IMG/VR virus record: IMGVR_UViG_3300042560_001323
Location: 1 to 64,000 of that record
Source of the DNA: a virus
Direction: 5' to 3' (one strand)
Length of the DNA: 64,000 bases
This document shows, one piece after another, positions 33,236-41,779 of the stretch (position 1 is its first letter; the number at the start of each line of letters is the position of its first letter). The translations under genes and the position numbers were made by a program. The notes beneath the pieces are model-generated. The model was not told where the DNA came from and did not search any database. It saw only the letters and a program-made list of their open reading frames with translations.

Positions 33236-33745
33236 TCAGAGCCAATTCGGTTTGCGTTGAGGAGATTTAACGTAGTTATCGTGAATCCAAGGCTTTGTTG
33301 CAAGATACATTTTATATGCAGTGAATGTATCAATTGTTTTATCAAACTTCAACTCATCTGGCATTGCACGTTCAAATGGTGTAAATTTATCGAGATTGCC
33401 GTTGGGAAATATTTCAAGTGCCCGAAGAAGAGTATCATAACAAGCATGTTTCTTATTGTATCTACGCTCAAATTCTTCGCAGAGCATAAACCCATGATAA
33501 ATTAACCAATGGGCATTATGAATAGAGCGCGATGCCCAGATAGTGCAAGGATGCTTAAGATGTGGGTTCTTTTTGGTTGAATATGAAGTGCCGTCCTTTT
33601 TAGGGAGTGCGCCATAATTATGAAACCAAGGCGATGCAATATATGCGAGCATCTGACAACACTCAACTGGCATCTTGTTAATATGAAGATCTGGGAGCAC
33701 AATGGCGCTCTGTTCGGGGCAAGAAGATGTTGCAAAGATGTTCAT
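33236..33745 (-). CDS. conserved phage protein of unknown function, 169 aa
   Basis: MNIFATSSCPEQSAIVLPDL, then HINKMPVECCQML, KHPCTIWASRSIHNAHWLIY and TPFERAMPDELK. This set of motifs is familiar from a conserved protein of T4-like and other large phages. His, Cys and Trp are strongly conserved, which suggests an enzyme, but I do not know its activity. Confidence 0.65.
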   Translation of the reverse strand: MNIFATSSCPEQSAIVLPDLHINKMPVECCQMLAYIASPWFHNYGALPKKDGTSYSTKKNPHLKHPCTIWASRSIHNAHWLIYHGFMLCEEFERRYNKKHACYDTLLRALEIFPNGNLDKFTPFERAMPDELKFDKTIDTFTAYKMYLATKPWIHDNYVKSPQRKPNWL

Positions 33746-33766
33746 AGGATTTGCTTCAACGGTCTT

Positions 33767-33822
33767 AACCTAGCACTCTTAATGGTGCTCCCAGCTTTCG
33801 GTGGACAGTTTTAAGACTGGCA
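33767..33822 (-). promoter_or_regulatory. promoter module for 33236-33745
   Basis: -10 TAGGTT (33767-33772), 28-nt gap, palindrome 33801-33822. Confidence 0.6.
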
Positions 33823-34194
33823 TTCGTTGAAAATTTTAGGGAGATAAAAAAGAGACTCTCCTTCATCTAAAATTCGGTGCATACAAATAAGTTCAACCGT
33901 TGCCCAACCATACCATTCGCCACTATTCAGAGATATTTGAGTTGCATACCAGGCTTGGGCTTGATATGGTGTAAGAAGTGTAGCTTCCTTCACAATAAAA
34001 CTATTAAATCCATAAGGTTTTGTTGCAGAATTTTCAATATAATTAATTTTAGTGATTTCCGGGAGAGATTCAAGATACAACCAGTAATTTAGAACCGTTT
34101 CATAATTTGGTCCCAGGTACTGTTCTGGATAATCGTTAATTTCCTCGGTTAAATAATTTTCCAGCAGCGTTTGGTGAATTTTAGAGTAGTTCAT
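33811..34194 (-). CDS. diverged LGPNY-family protein, 127 aa
   Basis: [20 protein letters not shown] core and ATVELICMHRILDEGESLFY cap, no array. ATGA coupling to the broken paralogue upstream. Confidence 0.75.
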   Translation of the reverse strand: MNYSKIHQTLLENYLTEEINDYPEQYLGPNYETVLNYWLYLESLPEITKINYIENSATKPYGFNSFIVKEATLLTPYQAQAWYATQISLNSGEWYGWATVELICMHRILDEGESLFYLPKIFNECQS

Positions 34195-34568
34195 AATTTG
34201 TCAAAAAGAGGGAGAAAAGTTAGTCTGTGTCCATCGTCAAGAAGTATATCCATTACTACAAGTTCCAATGTTGCATAACCTAAGACAGATGAATTATTAT
34301 ATTTCGTTTTTTCAGGTTCCGGGCCATAATACCTGGCACATCTCCAGACTTCAAATTGTTGGTGAACCCGCTGTCATGCAAAATCCTCCAATATAGCCAG
34401 CGACCAATCTAGTTCTCGTATGGACCTAATGAATTCTCTATCAAGACTATCAACAAAATACCAAAAATCAAACACCGTCTTATAATTAGGTCCGAAGTGT
34501 TTTACAACAACATCAAGAGCATCCGGGTATTTTTCGAGATAATATCTAAGGGCAGTAGGATGGTTCAT
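34191..34568 (-). pseudogene. LGPNY-family gene with in-frame TGA
   Basis: MNHPTALRYYLEKYPDALDV and core HFGPNYKTVFDFWYFVDSL read to TGA at 34374-34376. The same frame then continues QRVHQQFEVWRCARYYG to the family cap ATLELVVMDILLDDG and a TGA that overlaps the next ATG (34191-34194). Whole length equals an intact paralogue (125 codons). Confidence 0.7.
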
Positions 34569-34590
34569 AAGAAAGTGGTTTAACAAAACG

Positions 34591-34647
34591 ATACTAACAG
34601 ATGGCGGGCAGTTTGAAGGATCAAGTGGCCAGTCTTAAAACTGTCAC
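34591..34647 (-). promoter_or_regulatory. promoter module for the 34568 operon
   Basis: -10 TAGTAT (34591-34596), 28-nt gap, palindrome 34625-34647 at the end of the helicase gene. Confidence 0.6.
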
Positions 34648-35867
34648 ACACGATCTTGCATAATCGGGATTTCTCCGTTTTCATAGACACTTTCAACAGT
34701 TGAATGAATTGTATCTGAAACTGCCTGAAGATTCTTATTGTAAACCGGGATAATTACTTTACCTTCAGGCTTAAGATATCTTTCATAATCACCAACCTCA
34801 AGTGTTCCTTCTTCAATAGCCTTTGAATCTTCAGTAGAGATACGCAAAGTTCTTCCAATGTTTTGGACCAACTTAATAAGATTGAGTTGTCGCATCAAAA
34901 GAACAGCATCCAAAGATTTAACGTTGATTCCTTCTCCAAGAATAGAGTAGTTAAGAATCACATACTTACGCTCAGTGGAACTTCCAAGTTCATCTAGAAC
35001 TTCAAAGAACATATCGCGTTCAATCTTTTGACCATTATGAAATGCCCCGTGTTGTGCAGTGATATGAAGAAGGTCATAATCAAGTTCTTCTAGTTTTACT
35101 GCAAAGTTGGTTTCGCTTAACATTTCCATCATCTTTTTTGTTGACTTAACACAAACGAGAAGTTTAGACAGGTCATACTCTTGAATGATATTTAAAATAT
35201 CATATGCATCGTGTTGGGGTTGCCTTTCCTCAATCCATTCAAGAGGATGTGAAATAACTCTCGGTTTAAGAATGTAACCGCCTTTAATCAGTTCAGATGC
35301 GGTTGCTTTTACAATGATACTACCATAAACAGGATCATTCATTCCTGCTTTCTTGATTGTTGAACTAAATCTTGGAGTTGCGGTAAAATGATAACAACGT
35401 TTAGTGGCCTCACTGACATTCTTTACATACTCGTGAAACCCTGCAGATGTTGAGTTGTGTGATTCATCAAACATAAAGGTATCTACCTTAATGTCGGATG
35501 CATAAATCTTCTTTAGAGAGTGATAAGTTGCGAAGATTAGTTTATGATGGGATTTATGAATCTCAGTCCACTCTTTAATAGTTTTTGCATTGGTAGTATG
35601 ATAATGCCTCACCTTACCGTTTTTTGTATGAACGTGTAGAAACTTGGCATTATCAATATGTTTGCCGTAATCAAACGATAATTGGGATGCAAGAAGAATC
35701 CTCGGTGCAACAACAACTACAGTTTGCGGTTCATCTTTTTCAAACTCTCGTTTAGTATCAAAAATCTGAACATTAGTTTTTCCTGCACCAGTTGCCATTG
35801 CAATGATACCACGATCCGTTTCAGAAAGCACCTCAAGTGCCTGCTCTTGATGAGGGCGAAGTTGCAT
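34644..35867 (-). CDS. UvsW-like superfamily 2 helicase, 407 aa
   Basis: MQLRPHQEQALEVL Q-like start, motif I MATGAGKT, motif Ia APRILLA, motif II DESH, motif III FTATP, and motif VI QNIGRTLR. T4 UvsW remodels replication forks and R-loops and switches replication mode; this protein has the helicase core of that group. Confidence 0.8.
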   Translation of the reverse strand: MQLRPHQEQALEVLSETDRGIIAMATGAGKTNVQIFDTKREFEKDEPQTVVVVAPRILLASQLSFDYGKHIDNAKFLHVHTKNGKVRHYHTTNAKTIKEWTEIHKSHHKLIFATYHSLKKIYASDIKVDTFMFDESHNSTSAGFHEYVKNVSEATKRCYHFTATPRFSSTIKKAGMNDPVYGSIIVKATASELIKGGYILKPRVISHPLEWIEERQPQHDAYDILNIIQEYDLSKLLVCVKSTKKMMEMLSETNFAVKLEELDYDLLHITAQHGAFHNGQKIERDMFFEVLDELGSSTERKYVILNYSILGEGINVKSLDAVLLMRQLNLIKLVQNIGRTLRISTEDSKAIEEGTLEVGDYERYLKPEGKVIIPVYNKNLQAVSDTIHSTVESVYENGEIPIMQDRV

Positions 35868-36268
35868 TAAAAAGAAAGCATAGGAATAAAAATTAATTCT
35901 TCGCCTTTATCAAGAATAGTTTGTAGGGCAATTAGTTCAAGAGTGACTGGTGCAGGAATGCTTGGAAACTTTCCTATAATATTTCTAACGAGGCTTCTAG
36001 ATGCACTTGCGGCAGTAGCTCGTCTGCCCCAATCTAATAATTCTTCAACATGATCAACGATCTCACAATATCTATTACTATATTGCATTTGTTTTAAACT
36101 ATACTTACCTTCAAGTTCTAATAGTTGTTCTTTTGTCAACGTTTCAAGATACCACCAAAAGTTAAGGACTGCTTCATAGTTTGGTCCTAGATAATTTTCA
36201 GGATTATCATATACTTCGTGAGTGCCATTGCGCTCAGCAAGATCTTGATGGGCTTTAGAGTAATTCAT
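35867..36268 (-). CDS. diverged LGPNY-family protein, 133 aa
   Basis: NPENYLGPNYEAVLNFWWYL core, then AATAASASRSLVRNIIG in place of the array (a possible eroded array), cap APVTLELIALQTILDKGEEL. Confidence 0.75.
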   Translation of the reverse strand: MNYSKAHQDLAERNGTHEVYDNPENYLGPNYEAVLNFWWYLETLTKEQLLELEGKYSLKQMQYSNRYCEIVDHVEELLDWGRRATAASASRSLVRNIIGKFPSIPAPVTLELIALQTILDKGEELIFIPMLSF

Positions 36269-36675
36269 AAGTCGGCAAAAAGAGGAACGAACAATAAGTC
36301 CTTACCATCGTCCAAAAGCGTGTGCATACCCATTAGTTCATAAGTGGCATACCAGGCGGCATTCCTGGCGGCATACCCGGCGGCATACCCGGCGGCATAC
36401 CCGGCGGCATCCCAGGCGGCATACCCGGCGGCATCCCGGGCGGCATTCCTGGCGGCATACCCGGCGGCATCCCTGGCGGCATACCCGGCGGCATAGTCTA
36501 GGGCACGGTAGCGGCGGGCAACTTCATTCCATTGGTTGGCAGTAAGACCATCCGTAAACCACCAGAAGTTAAGGACGGTTTCGTAGTTTGGTCCTAGAAA
36601 GTCTTGTGGACTTGTAAGAGCTTCAGGGTTTTGAAGTTCGTTGGAGAAGTTTTGATGGGCTTTTGAGTGGTTCAT
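36265..36675 (-). CDS. LGPNY-family Ala-repeat protein, 136 aa
   Basis: Near-perfect copy of 24132-24542, differing only in the first nine residues (MNHSKAHQN). 12 AAxx units in the same order. ATGA overlap with 35867-36268. Confidence 0.8.
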   Translation of the reverse strand: MNHSKAHQNFSNELQNPEALTSPQDFLGPNYETVLNFWWFTDGLTANQWNEVARRYRALDYAAGYAARDAAGYAARNAARDAAGYAAWDAAGYAAGYAAGYAARNAAWYATYELMGMHTLLDDGKDLLFVPLFADL

Positions 36676-36677
36676 AT

Positions 36678-37154
36678 TCAGATACAATAAAGTTCAAGTT
36701 CAAATTCACGGTCTTTCAAGTTTTTAATTTTTTGAAGAACCTCCTGGCGATGATTTTCAAATCCCGAAATCCAAAAAACTCCCTCAAACGTTTCTACAAA
36801 ATTGGGATAATTTTTCCACTCTTTTTCTACATATTCATCAAACTCTTTTTCACCTTTCCAATGAACTCTATCAATAATAACTCCTTCTTCTAGCATTTTA
36901 AAAAATGATTCTTTAGTCCAGCCACTGTTGTTGCTTTCAGTGAAGATAATTCTATCTTCTATCTGAAAATCAATAGTTTTATTCCACTCAAAATATGCCC
37001 CAATTTGGGCATCGAAAGTTGGAATAGACATAATTGAGTCTGTTACAGTGGTTGGTGTCTGCCAAAAAATGTCGTGCCGTTCTACTTGTTCTTCAGGCTC
37101 ACCCGAAGGTAGAGTAACAATTCTGGTTGCCAAAAGATAAAGGTTGAAACTCAT
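36678..37154 (-). CDS. hypothetical protein, 158 aa
   Basis: MSFNLYLLATRIVTLPSGEP, acidic, Trp- and Phe-rich C-terminal half (FEGVFWISGFENHRQEVLQK). Not recognised. Start at 37154, close to the promoter. Confidence 0.6.
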   Translation of the reverse strand: MSFNLYLLATRIVTLPSGEPEEQVERHDIFWQTPTTVTDSIMSIPTFDAQIGAYFEWNKTIDFQIEDRIIFTESNNSGWTKESFFKMLEEGVIIDRVHWKGEKEFDEYVEKEWKNYPNFVETFEGVFWISGFENHRQEVLQKIKNLKDREFELELYCI

Positions 37155-37177
37155 TTCGTTTAAGAGGTTGCCCAATG

Positions 37178-37234
37178 GTTATAGGAGATTTTTGACGAGA
37201 ATTGTGATTTGGTGTGCCAGTTTATCAATTGTCT
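37178..37234 (-). promoter_or_regulatory. promoter module for 36678-37154
   Basis: -10 TATAAC (37178-37183), 30-nt gap, palindrome 37214-37234. Confidence 0.6.
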
Positions 37235-37255
37235 TCTTAGGAATTTCGGCAGTGA

Positions 37256-38548
37256 TTATTCTGGCCCAGAGAGACGTTCTACTCCACCCATATATGGAAT
37301 CAATGCGGTAGGTAAGGTAACACTACCATCACTTTGTTGTCCATATTCTAATATTGCTGCCATTGTGCGACCAACCGCTAGACCGCTACCATTAAGAGTG
37401 TGTAACAATTGAACATTCTTGTTATCCCTAAAGCGAATAGATGAGCGGTTAGCCTGAAAATCAGTACAAGTGCTACAACTAGAAATCTCGCGGTAAGTAC
37501 CGGCGCCAGCCATCCAGACCTCTAAATCATAAGTGCGAGCAGCAGAAAATCCTAAATCTCCGCCACATAGTTCCATACGGCGATAAGGTAATTCTAGCGC
37601 CTCTAATATACCTTCAGCATCGCGGGTAAGCTGTTCGTGAGCTTCCAACGATTTTTCAGGATGACAGAACCAATACAACTCAACTTTATTAAACTGATGT
37701 AAGCGAATTAAACCTCTTGTATCTCTTCCATAAGAACCAGCCTCACGACGGAAGCAGGGTGTATGCGCCACATATTTTAAGGGTAGGCGATCTATATTAA
37801 TGATCTCGTCACGATGTAGGGCAGTGATAGGAACCTCGGCCGTGGGAGTAAGCCATAGATCATCGTCAGCACACTTAAAACTTTCATCCGCAAATTTGGG
37901 GAGTTGTCCAGAACCAGTCAGACTTGTGCTATTTACTAAAATTGGTGGCATAACCTCTTTATAACCATTGCCAGTATGACGATCTAGCATAAAAGAAATC
38001 AAAGCCCTTTCTAATTTAGCCCCTTGTCCTAATAAAGTCACAAAACGACTTTGTGCAATACGCACGGAACGTTCAACGTCAAGCAAACCCAAACGTTCAG
38101 CAATCTGCCAGTGTTCTTGTAAGGTTTCTCCAAGATTTGGTTTGCGGAGACTACCCCATACTTTCACTATTACATTGTCATCTTCTCCACTGCCGGTTGG
38201 AACTTGAGGATACGGTAAGTTGGGTATAGTGAGCAGTTGTTCTTGTAATTTCTGCTGTAGGCCATTCTCTTCTGCTATAAGATCGCTAACTTGTTGTTTA
38301 ATAGAACTTCCCCTCTCACGCAATTTTTGCAACTCTGGCTCATCACGATTAACTCCAAGTTGGACTTGTTGACCAATTTCTTTACCGATTGAATTACCTT
38401 CGGCTTGTAATTTTTCTCGTTTTTGTTGTATATCTTTTTCAGCAGTTGCAAGTTTTTGCAACTCTTTTAAGTCAATCTCTAATCCGCGAAGAGTCAATAA
38501 ATCACTAATAACTTTGGGGTTTTCGCGTAACATACGATAATTGAGCAT
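37256..38548 (-). CDS. serS: seryl-tRNA synthetase, 430 aa
   Basis: Complete class II enzyme of normal length. N-terminal coiled-coil arm (about 30-105) for tRNA-Ser, motif 2 with FRREAGSYGRDTRGLIRLHQ, and motif 3 GSGLAVGRTMAAILEYGQQ. Attaches serine to tRNA-Ser. Unusual in a phage-like context; likely taken from a cyanobacterial host. No tRNA-Ser gene was seen in the window. Confidence 0.9.
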   Translation of the reverse strand: MLNYRMLRENPKVISDLLTLRGLEIDLKELQKLATAEKDIQQKREKLQAEGNSIGKEIGQQVQLGVNRDEPELQKLRERGSSIKQQVSDLIAEENGLQQKLQEQLLTIPNLPYPQVPTGSGEDDNVIVKVWGSLRKPNLGETLQEHWQIAERLGLLDVERSVRIAQSRFVTLLGQGAKLERALISFMLDRHTGNGYKEVMPPILVNSTSLTGSGQLPKFADESFKCADDDLWLTPTAEVPITALHRDEIINIDRLPLKYVAHTPCFRREAGSYGRDTRGLIRLHQFNKVELYWFCHPEKSLEAHEQLTRDAEGILEALELPYRRMELCGGDLGFSAARTYDLEVWMAGAGTYREISSCSTCTDFQANRSSIRFRDNKNVQLLHTLNGSGLAVGRTMAAILEYGQQSDGSVTLPTALIPYMGGVERLSGPE

Positions 38549-38580
38549 TGGTGTTTATTTTTGGTTGGCTGACTATTTAA

Positions 38581-38638
38581 TCTTAACAGTTTGAATGTTC
38601 GTTAGTGGTTATGGTATGCCAGTTTGGGAAGTGTCCCC
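38581..38638 (-). promoter_or_regulatory. promoter module for serS
   Basis: Palindrome 38616-38638 with a weak -10 (TTAAGA, 38581-38586) at 29 nt. The -10 is the poorest of the set. Confidence 0.45.
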
Positions 38639-38673
38639 ATTCACTTCCAAGAAATGGTTGTAATATAAGTGTA

Positions 38674-38877
38674 TTAATTAACATCTACTTCATAACATCT
38701 ATCTCTTAATACTTTAGTAGCCGCTTGTGCAAGTGGAGTCCATTCCCCGAAATCTGTATTATCATACAAAGTAATTTCAAACTTTTCATCTTCAACTGCT
38801 TCTTCAATATCCATCATAATATTTTTAAAAAGTTGAGAGTTCTCAACAGTTTTTAGTCTTGCGTCTGGTGCGAACAT
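38674..38877 (-). CDS. small acidic protein, 67 aa
   Basis: MFAPDARLKTVENSQLFKNI to KVLRDRCYEVDVN. AGGAG six bases before the ATG at 38877 decides the start over the longer frame to 38901. Not recognised. Confidence 0.6.
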   Translation of the reverse strand: MFAPDARLKTVENSQLFKNIMMDIEEAVEDEKFEITLYDNTDFGEWTPLAQAATKVLRDRCYEVDVN

Positions 38878-38900
38878 AATTCTCCTGCGATTGCAAATCA

Positions 38901-38957
38901 ATCATAGCACAAGGCACACTGTTCTTTGCGAGCAGTGTGCCAGTTTGGGAAGTGTCT
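38901..38957 (-). promoter_or_regulatory. promoter module for 38674-38877
   Basis: -10 TATGAT (38901-38906), 30-nt gap, palindrome 38937-38957. A hairpin (GGCACACTG / CAGTGTGCC, 38912-38940) overlaps the palindrome arm. Confidence 0.6.
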
Positions 38958-38966
38958 ACACAAGAA

Positions 38967-39065
38967 TCAGTCTTGTGGTTGTTTTGCCATATTCAGTTGT
39001 GCAATGTGAAGAAGTTTTTCTTTCCTTGCTTTTTGCTTTAGATAGAGAACGAATAGGGTATTCAT
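38967..39065 (-). CDS. small basic peptide, 32 aa
   Basis: MNTLFVLYLKQKARKEKLLH to NMAKQPQD. Its ATG overlaps the upstream TGA (ATGA), which is its main support. Not recognised. Confidence 0.35.
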   Translation of the reverse strand: MNTLFVLYLKQKARKEKLLHIAQLNMAKQPQD

Positions 39066-39220
39066 TTTGATACCTCCACATTTTTGCAAGGGCGATAATC
39101 TACTCCACGATAAGTGTTTGTTGGATGTGACGGAGAATGAGTTTGGGCATACCAAGCCTCATACTCTTTCTTTACATTATCGGTATCATAAGCGACACCG
39201 CGATAAACTGCTTTGGACAT
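39062..39220 (-). CDS. DUF4278-like protein, 52 aa
   Basis: MSKAVYRGVAYDTDNVKKEY then TYRGVDYRPCKN. The YRGv-Y pattern at both ends is that of the cyanobacterial DUF4278 family. GGAGG before the ATG fixes the start. Supports a cyanobacterial host. Confidence 0.65.
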   Translation of the reverse strand: MSKAVYRGVAYDTDNVKKEYEAWYAQTHSPSHPTNTYRGVDYRPCKNVEVSK

Positions 39221-39399
39221 TGTTTTCCTCCAGATTGCGATCGTAAGTCCCGTTCCTTCGGGCGGCAGTTCAGTTTTTAAGATTCTACTCTTAAAAATGA
39301 ACCTCGTCGTCCTACTTGCGTCCACTATTTACAAATAGAGGATGAACGAAAGAAGTTTGCACCTCTTACAACTTATGTAGCATAAAATTATCCACTAAC

Positions 39400-39687
39400 T
39401 CATTCTCCAAACTCATTCTTAAGTTGCTCATACATCCTTTTGTGGTTTTCCATCATCTGATTTTCACAAGCAATGCGCTTGTTATACTCAGAGTCAGTTT
39501 CAAGGCGAATTTTAGTTGCTCGGATGTAATAATACACGCCATCATATTCACTTTCCTTTTCTAGTTCAATATTTCTCCATCCTTTTGATTGAAGTTCTTG
39601 AAGTTCTTTAATAAACTCGGAAATGTTGCGGGAACCATATTCCGTCATAATCGTTGTATGGTCTTTAACTTGTTTACGGTCAGTCAT
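39400..39687 (-). CDS. hypothetical protein, 95 aa
   Basis: MTDRKQVKDHTTIMTEYGSR, GWRNIELEKESEYDGVYYYI, and a helical acidic end. Resembles short phage proteins with an alpha/beta N-domain. Not recognised. 39221-39399 holds only the tail of the longer frame and no clear gene. Confidence 0.55.
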   Translation of the reverse strand: MTDRKQVKDHTTIMTEYGSRNISEFIKELQELQSKGWRNIELEKESEYDGVYYYIRATKIRLETDSEYNKRIACENQMMENHKRMYEQLKNEFGE

Positions 39688-39693
39688 TTGTTT

Positions 39694-39822
39694 TTATTGT
39701 GGGAGGAGGTTAAGTACCATTGCGATATGCCAACAAAGGACTAGGGTTTGACAAGCATTTAGAATGTTATAGAAATTAGTAGATTGCTCGTTTGGATTTC
39801 TAATATAGAAAGAAGGTTTCAT
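39694..39822 (-). CDS. small hypothetical protein, 42 aa
   Basis: MKPSFYIRNPNEQSTNFYNI to MVLNLLPQ. Supported by its position 30 bases after a strong promoter module and directly before 39400-39687. Confidence 0.4.
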   Translation of the reverse strand: MKPSFYIRNPNEQSTNFYNILNACQTLVLCWHIAMVLNLLPQ

Positions 39823-39850
39823 AGGGTGGCCTTTGTGGGTTTTCGTTAAT

Positions 39851-39908
39851 AATATAGCACCTCTTCGGCTTCTGTTGCAAGTATGTGTGCCAGCTCAAAG
39901 AGTGGCAC
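39851..39908 (-). promoter_or_regulatory. promoter module
   Basis: -10 TATATT (39851-39856), 30-nt gap, palindrome 39887-39908. Confidence 0.65.
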
Positions 39909-41026
39909 TATTGAAGAATGCCACTCTTCTCAACAATTTCTTCACATAGACTATTAACAAAATTGTAATCAATTCGGTCGGGAAGAACACATTCATTATG
40001 AAGGGTATACTCCGCTTCAGTAAACAGTTTATTGACCATATTGTGAACCTCCTCATAAGAAAGTCTACCCAATTTAATGTCTAGAAGTAGATTAGCATCA
40101 CCCGCTTTTTTGCGGTTAACAAGTAATTCACCAGTTCGCAGTCCTTCAATAGCCATTTTCATCAGTCTTACACAATGGCTGGCATTTTTACCATCATAGC
40201 CACAAATCCTTTCAATTTCAGAACGTTTTACATTTCTATTGACAAGCCAATCTTGATAATTACTCCATCTTTTTAAGTCGGCTCTGTATTGTTGGCTAGA
40301 GCGAAGTAAACTCATATAGTCTTCACTTGCCCTAGTAATTTGCTGGGTCATTTCAATACATTCTTCTGGCAATACACTTTGCTTCAGAACACCTTTCCAA
40401 TCAACCTTCTCATTAAGAATCTGATAAAGGTCAATGGACGGTTGATAATATTCAATCCTATCTTTAATCAAAAGATACAGATACTCGATAAATGCCTCAA
40501 TCTGTGTAGAGGTTAGACAAGATGTTGAAACACCATAATCTTCCCATTCTGGGCGTTTTGTCGGGGGATTCAATAGCCATTTGCGATGAGTCTCCATTTT
40601 CTTAATCTGTGCCCGTGCATACTGGATGAAGGTTCCAGAAATTCTTCTTGATAGAAGTTTTTTCTTATTACCAATAAGGGTTTTACTCAAATCTGTTAAG
40701 AAAATATAATCTTCCGGGTCTTGCCAGAGCATTTCAAGAATGTTAGGATTTTGCGATTGCAAAAGTGCAAGATATCTTCTAATATCGTAGACGACAGTAT
40801 CAGAATTATCTAGTTGTGGAAACAAAGAATCTTCAGTTGACTCAACTCCCCAACCTTTATCTTTTTGTTCAAAGGTTTTAAAGGTGATGTAGAATCTTTT
40901 TGGGGCAATACAAATACCTTTATAATCTAAGTCGGAATTTTCACTATTCAACCCATAGGCGTGGCTGCCGGATTTACAGAAAAGAATCATCCCGTCTTCA
41001 ATTTCTTTACGAGTAATATCGGCCAT
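39908..41026 (-). CDS. RlaP-like nucleotidyltransferase, 372 aa
   Basis: MADITRKEIEDGMILFCKSG then GSHAYGLNSENSDLDYKGIC is the GS-x(n)-D-x-D site of the polymerase-beta superfamily in the RNA-repair-associated nucleotidyltransferase form (Pfam Nuc-transf, RlaP). It likely acts with the RNA ligase, kinase and phosphoesterase in RNA end repair (inference). Start 7 bases after the upstream stop. Confidence 0.75.
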   Translation of the reverse strand: MADITRKEIEDGMILFCKSGSHAYGLNSENSDLDYKGICIAPKRFYITFKTFEQKDKGWGVESTEDSLFPQLDNSDTVVYDIRRYLALLQSQNPNILEMLWQDPEDYIFLTDLSKTLIGNKKKLLSRRISGTFIQYARAQIKKMETHRKWLLNPPTKRPEWEDYGVSTSCLTSTQIEAFIEYLYLLIKDRIEYYQPSIDLYQILNEKVDWKGVLKQSVLPEECIEMTQQITRASEDYMSLLRSSQQYRADLKRWSNYQDWLVNRNVKRSEIERICGYDGKNASHCVRLMKMAIEGLRTGELLVNRKKAGDANLLLDIKLGRLSYEEVHNMVNKLFTEAEYTLHNECVLPDRIDYNFVNSLCEEIVEKSGILQ

Positions 41027-41033
41027 ACAATCC

Positions 41034-41294
41034 TCAACGGTAATAAAAATAACGCAGTTCATCTAGAACCACTTTGGTTCCTTCTTTTGTTGTAATGATT
41101 TGTTCTGGAATCTGAAGATTCAAATGCTTATTGGCAGTTTTCATCCAATGTTGCATATTGGATTTATCCCCACCACACATTGAGTGAAGATACTTATAGA
41201 TGCGAATAAAGTCCAAATCATCATACCATTCGGTAAGATTCAAAATAGTTCCTGCTTTTTGGGAAGATTGTTTAATAAAATCAAAGTCGTTCAT
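41034..41294 (-). CDS. hypothetical protein, 86 aa
   Basis: [20 protein letters not shown] to VVLDELRYFYYR. Next to the RlaP-like gene and ATGA-coupled to the family gene upstream. Not recognised. Confidence 0.55.
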   Translation of the reverse strand: MNDFDFIKQSSQKAGTILNLTEWYDDLDFIRIYKYLHSMCGGDKSNMQHWMKTANKHLNLQIPEQIITTKEGTKVVLDELRYFYYR

Positions 41295-41779
41295 AAGTCG
41301 TTAAAAAGAGGAACGAACAACAAAGTCTTACCAGCATTCAATAAAGTGTGCATACCAATTAGTTCATAAGTGGCATTCCTGGCGGCATCCCTGGCGGCAT
41401 ACCAGGCGGCATACCAGGCGGCATTCCTGGCGGCATCCCTGGCGGCATACCAGGCGGCATCCCAGGCGGCATTCCTGGCGGCATACCCGGCGGCAGACCC
41501 GGCGGCATCCCTGGCGGCATACCCGGCGGCAGACCCGGCGGCATAGTCTAGGGCACGGTAGCGGCGGGCAACTTCTTTCCATTGGTCGGCAGTAAGACCA
41601 TCCATGAACCACCAGAAGTTAAGGACGGTTTCGTAGTTTGGTCCTAGAAAGTCTTGTGGACTTGTAAGAGCTTCAGGGTTTTGAAGTTCGTTGGAGAATT
41701 TTTGATGGGCTTTTGAGTAGTTCACAGGTCTTTCTTTAGGAAACAGAAAGTCGGTTATTTTATTGAAGAAGTTTGACAT
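41291..41779 (-). CDS. LGPNY-family Ala-repeat protein with fused N-terminus, 162 aa
   Basis: Begins [19 protein letters not shown], a leader almost the same as the start of 42174-42428 (MNLFNKINDFLFPKKEPI), then joins the family at [14 protein letters not shown]. 14 AAxx units, cap [20 protein letters not shown]. The fusion shows one gene start being copied onto another gene. Confidence 0.75.
   Translation of the reverse strand: MSNFFNKITDFLFPKERPVNYSKAHQKFSNELQNPEALTSPQDFLGPNYETVLNFWWFMDGLTADQWKEVARRYRALDYAAGSAAGYAARDAAGSAAGYAARNAAWDAAWYAARDAARNAAWYAAWYAARDAARNATYELIGMHTLLNAGKTLLFVPLFNDL

Noticed and set aside
7244-34376. Genome-wide recoding of TGA
   Set aside because: TGA is the normal stop in dozens of ATGA overlaps and in the JAB, helicase and family genes.
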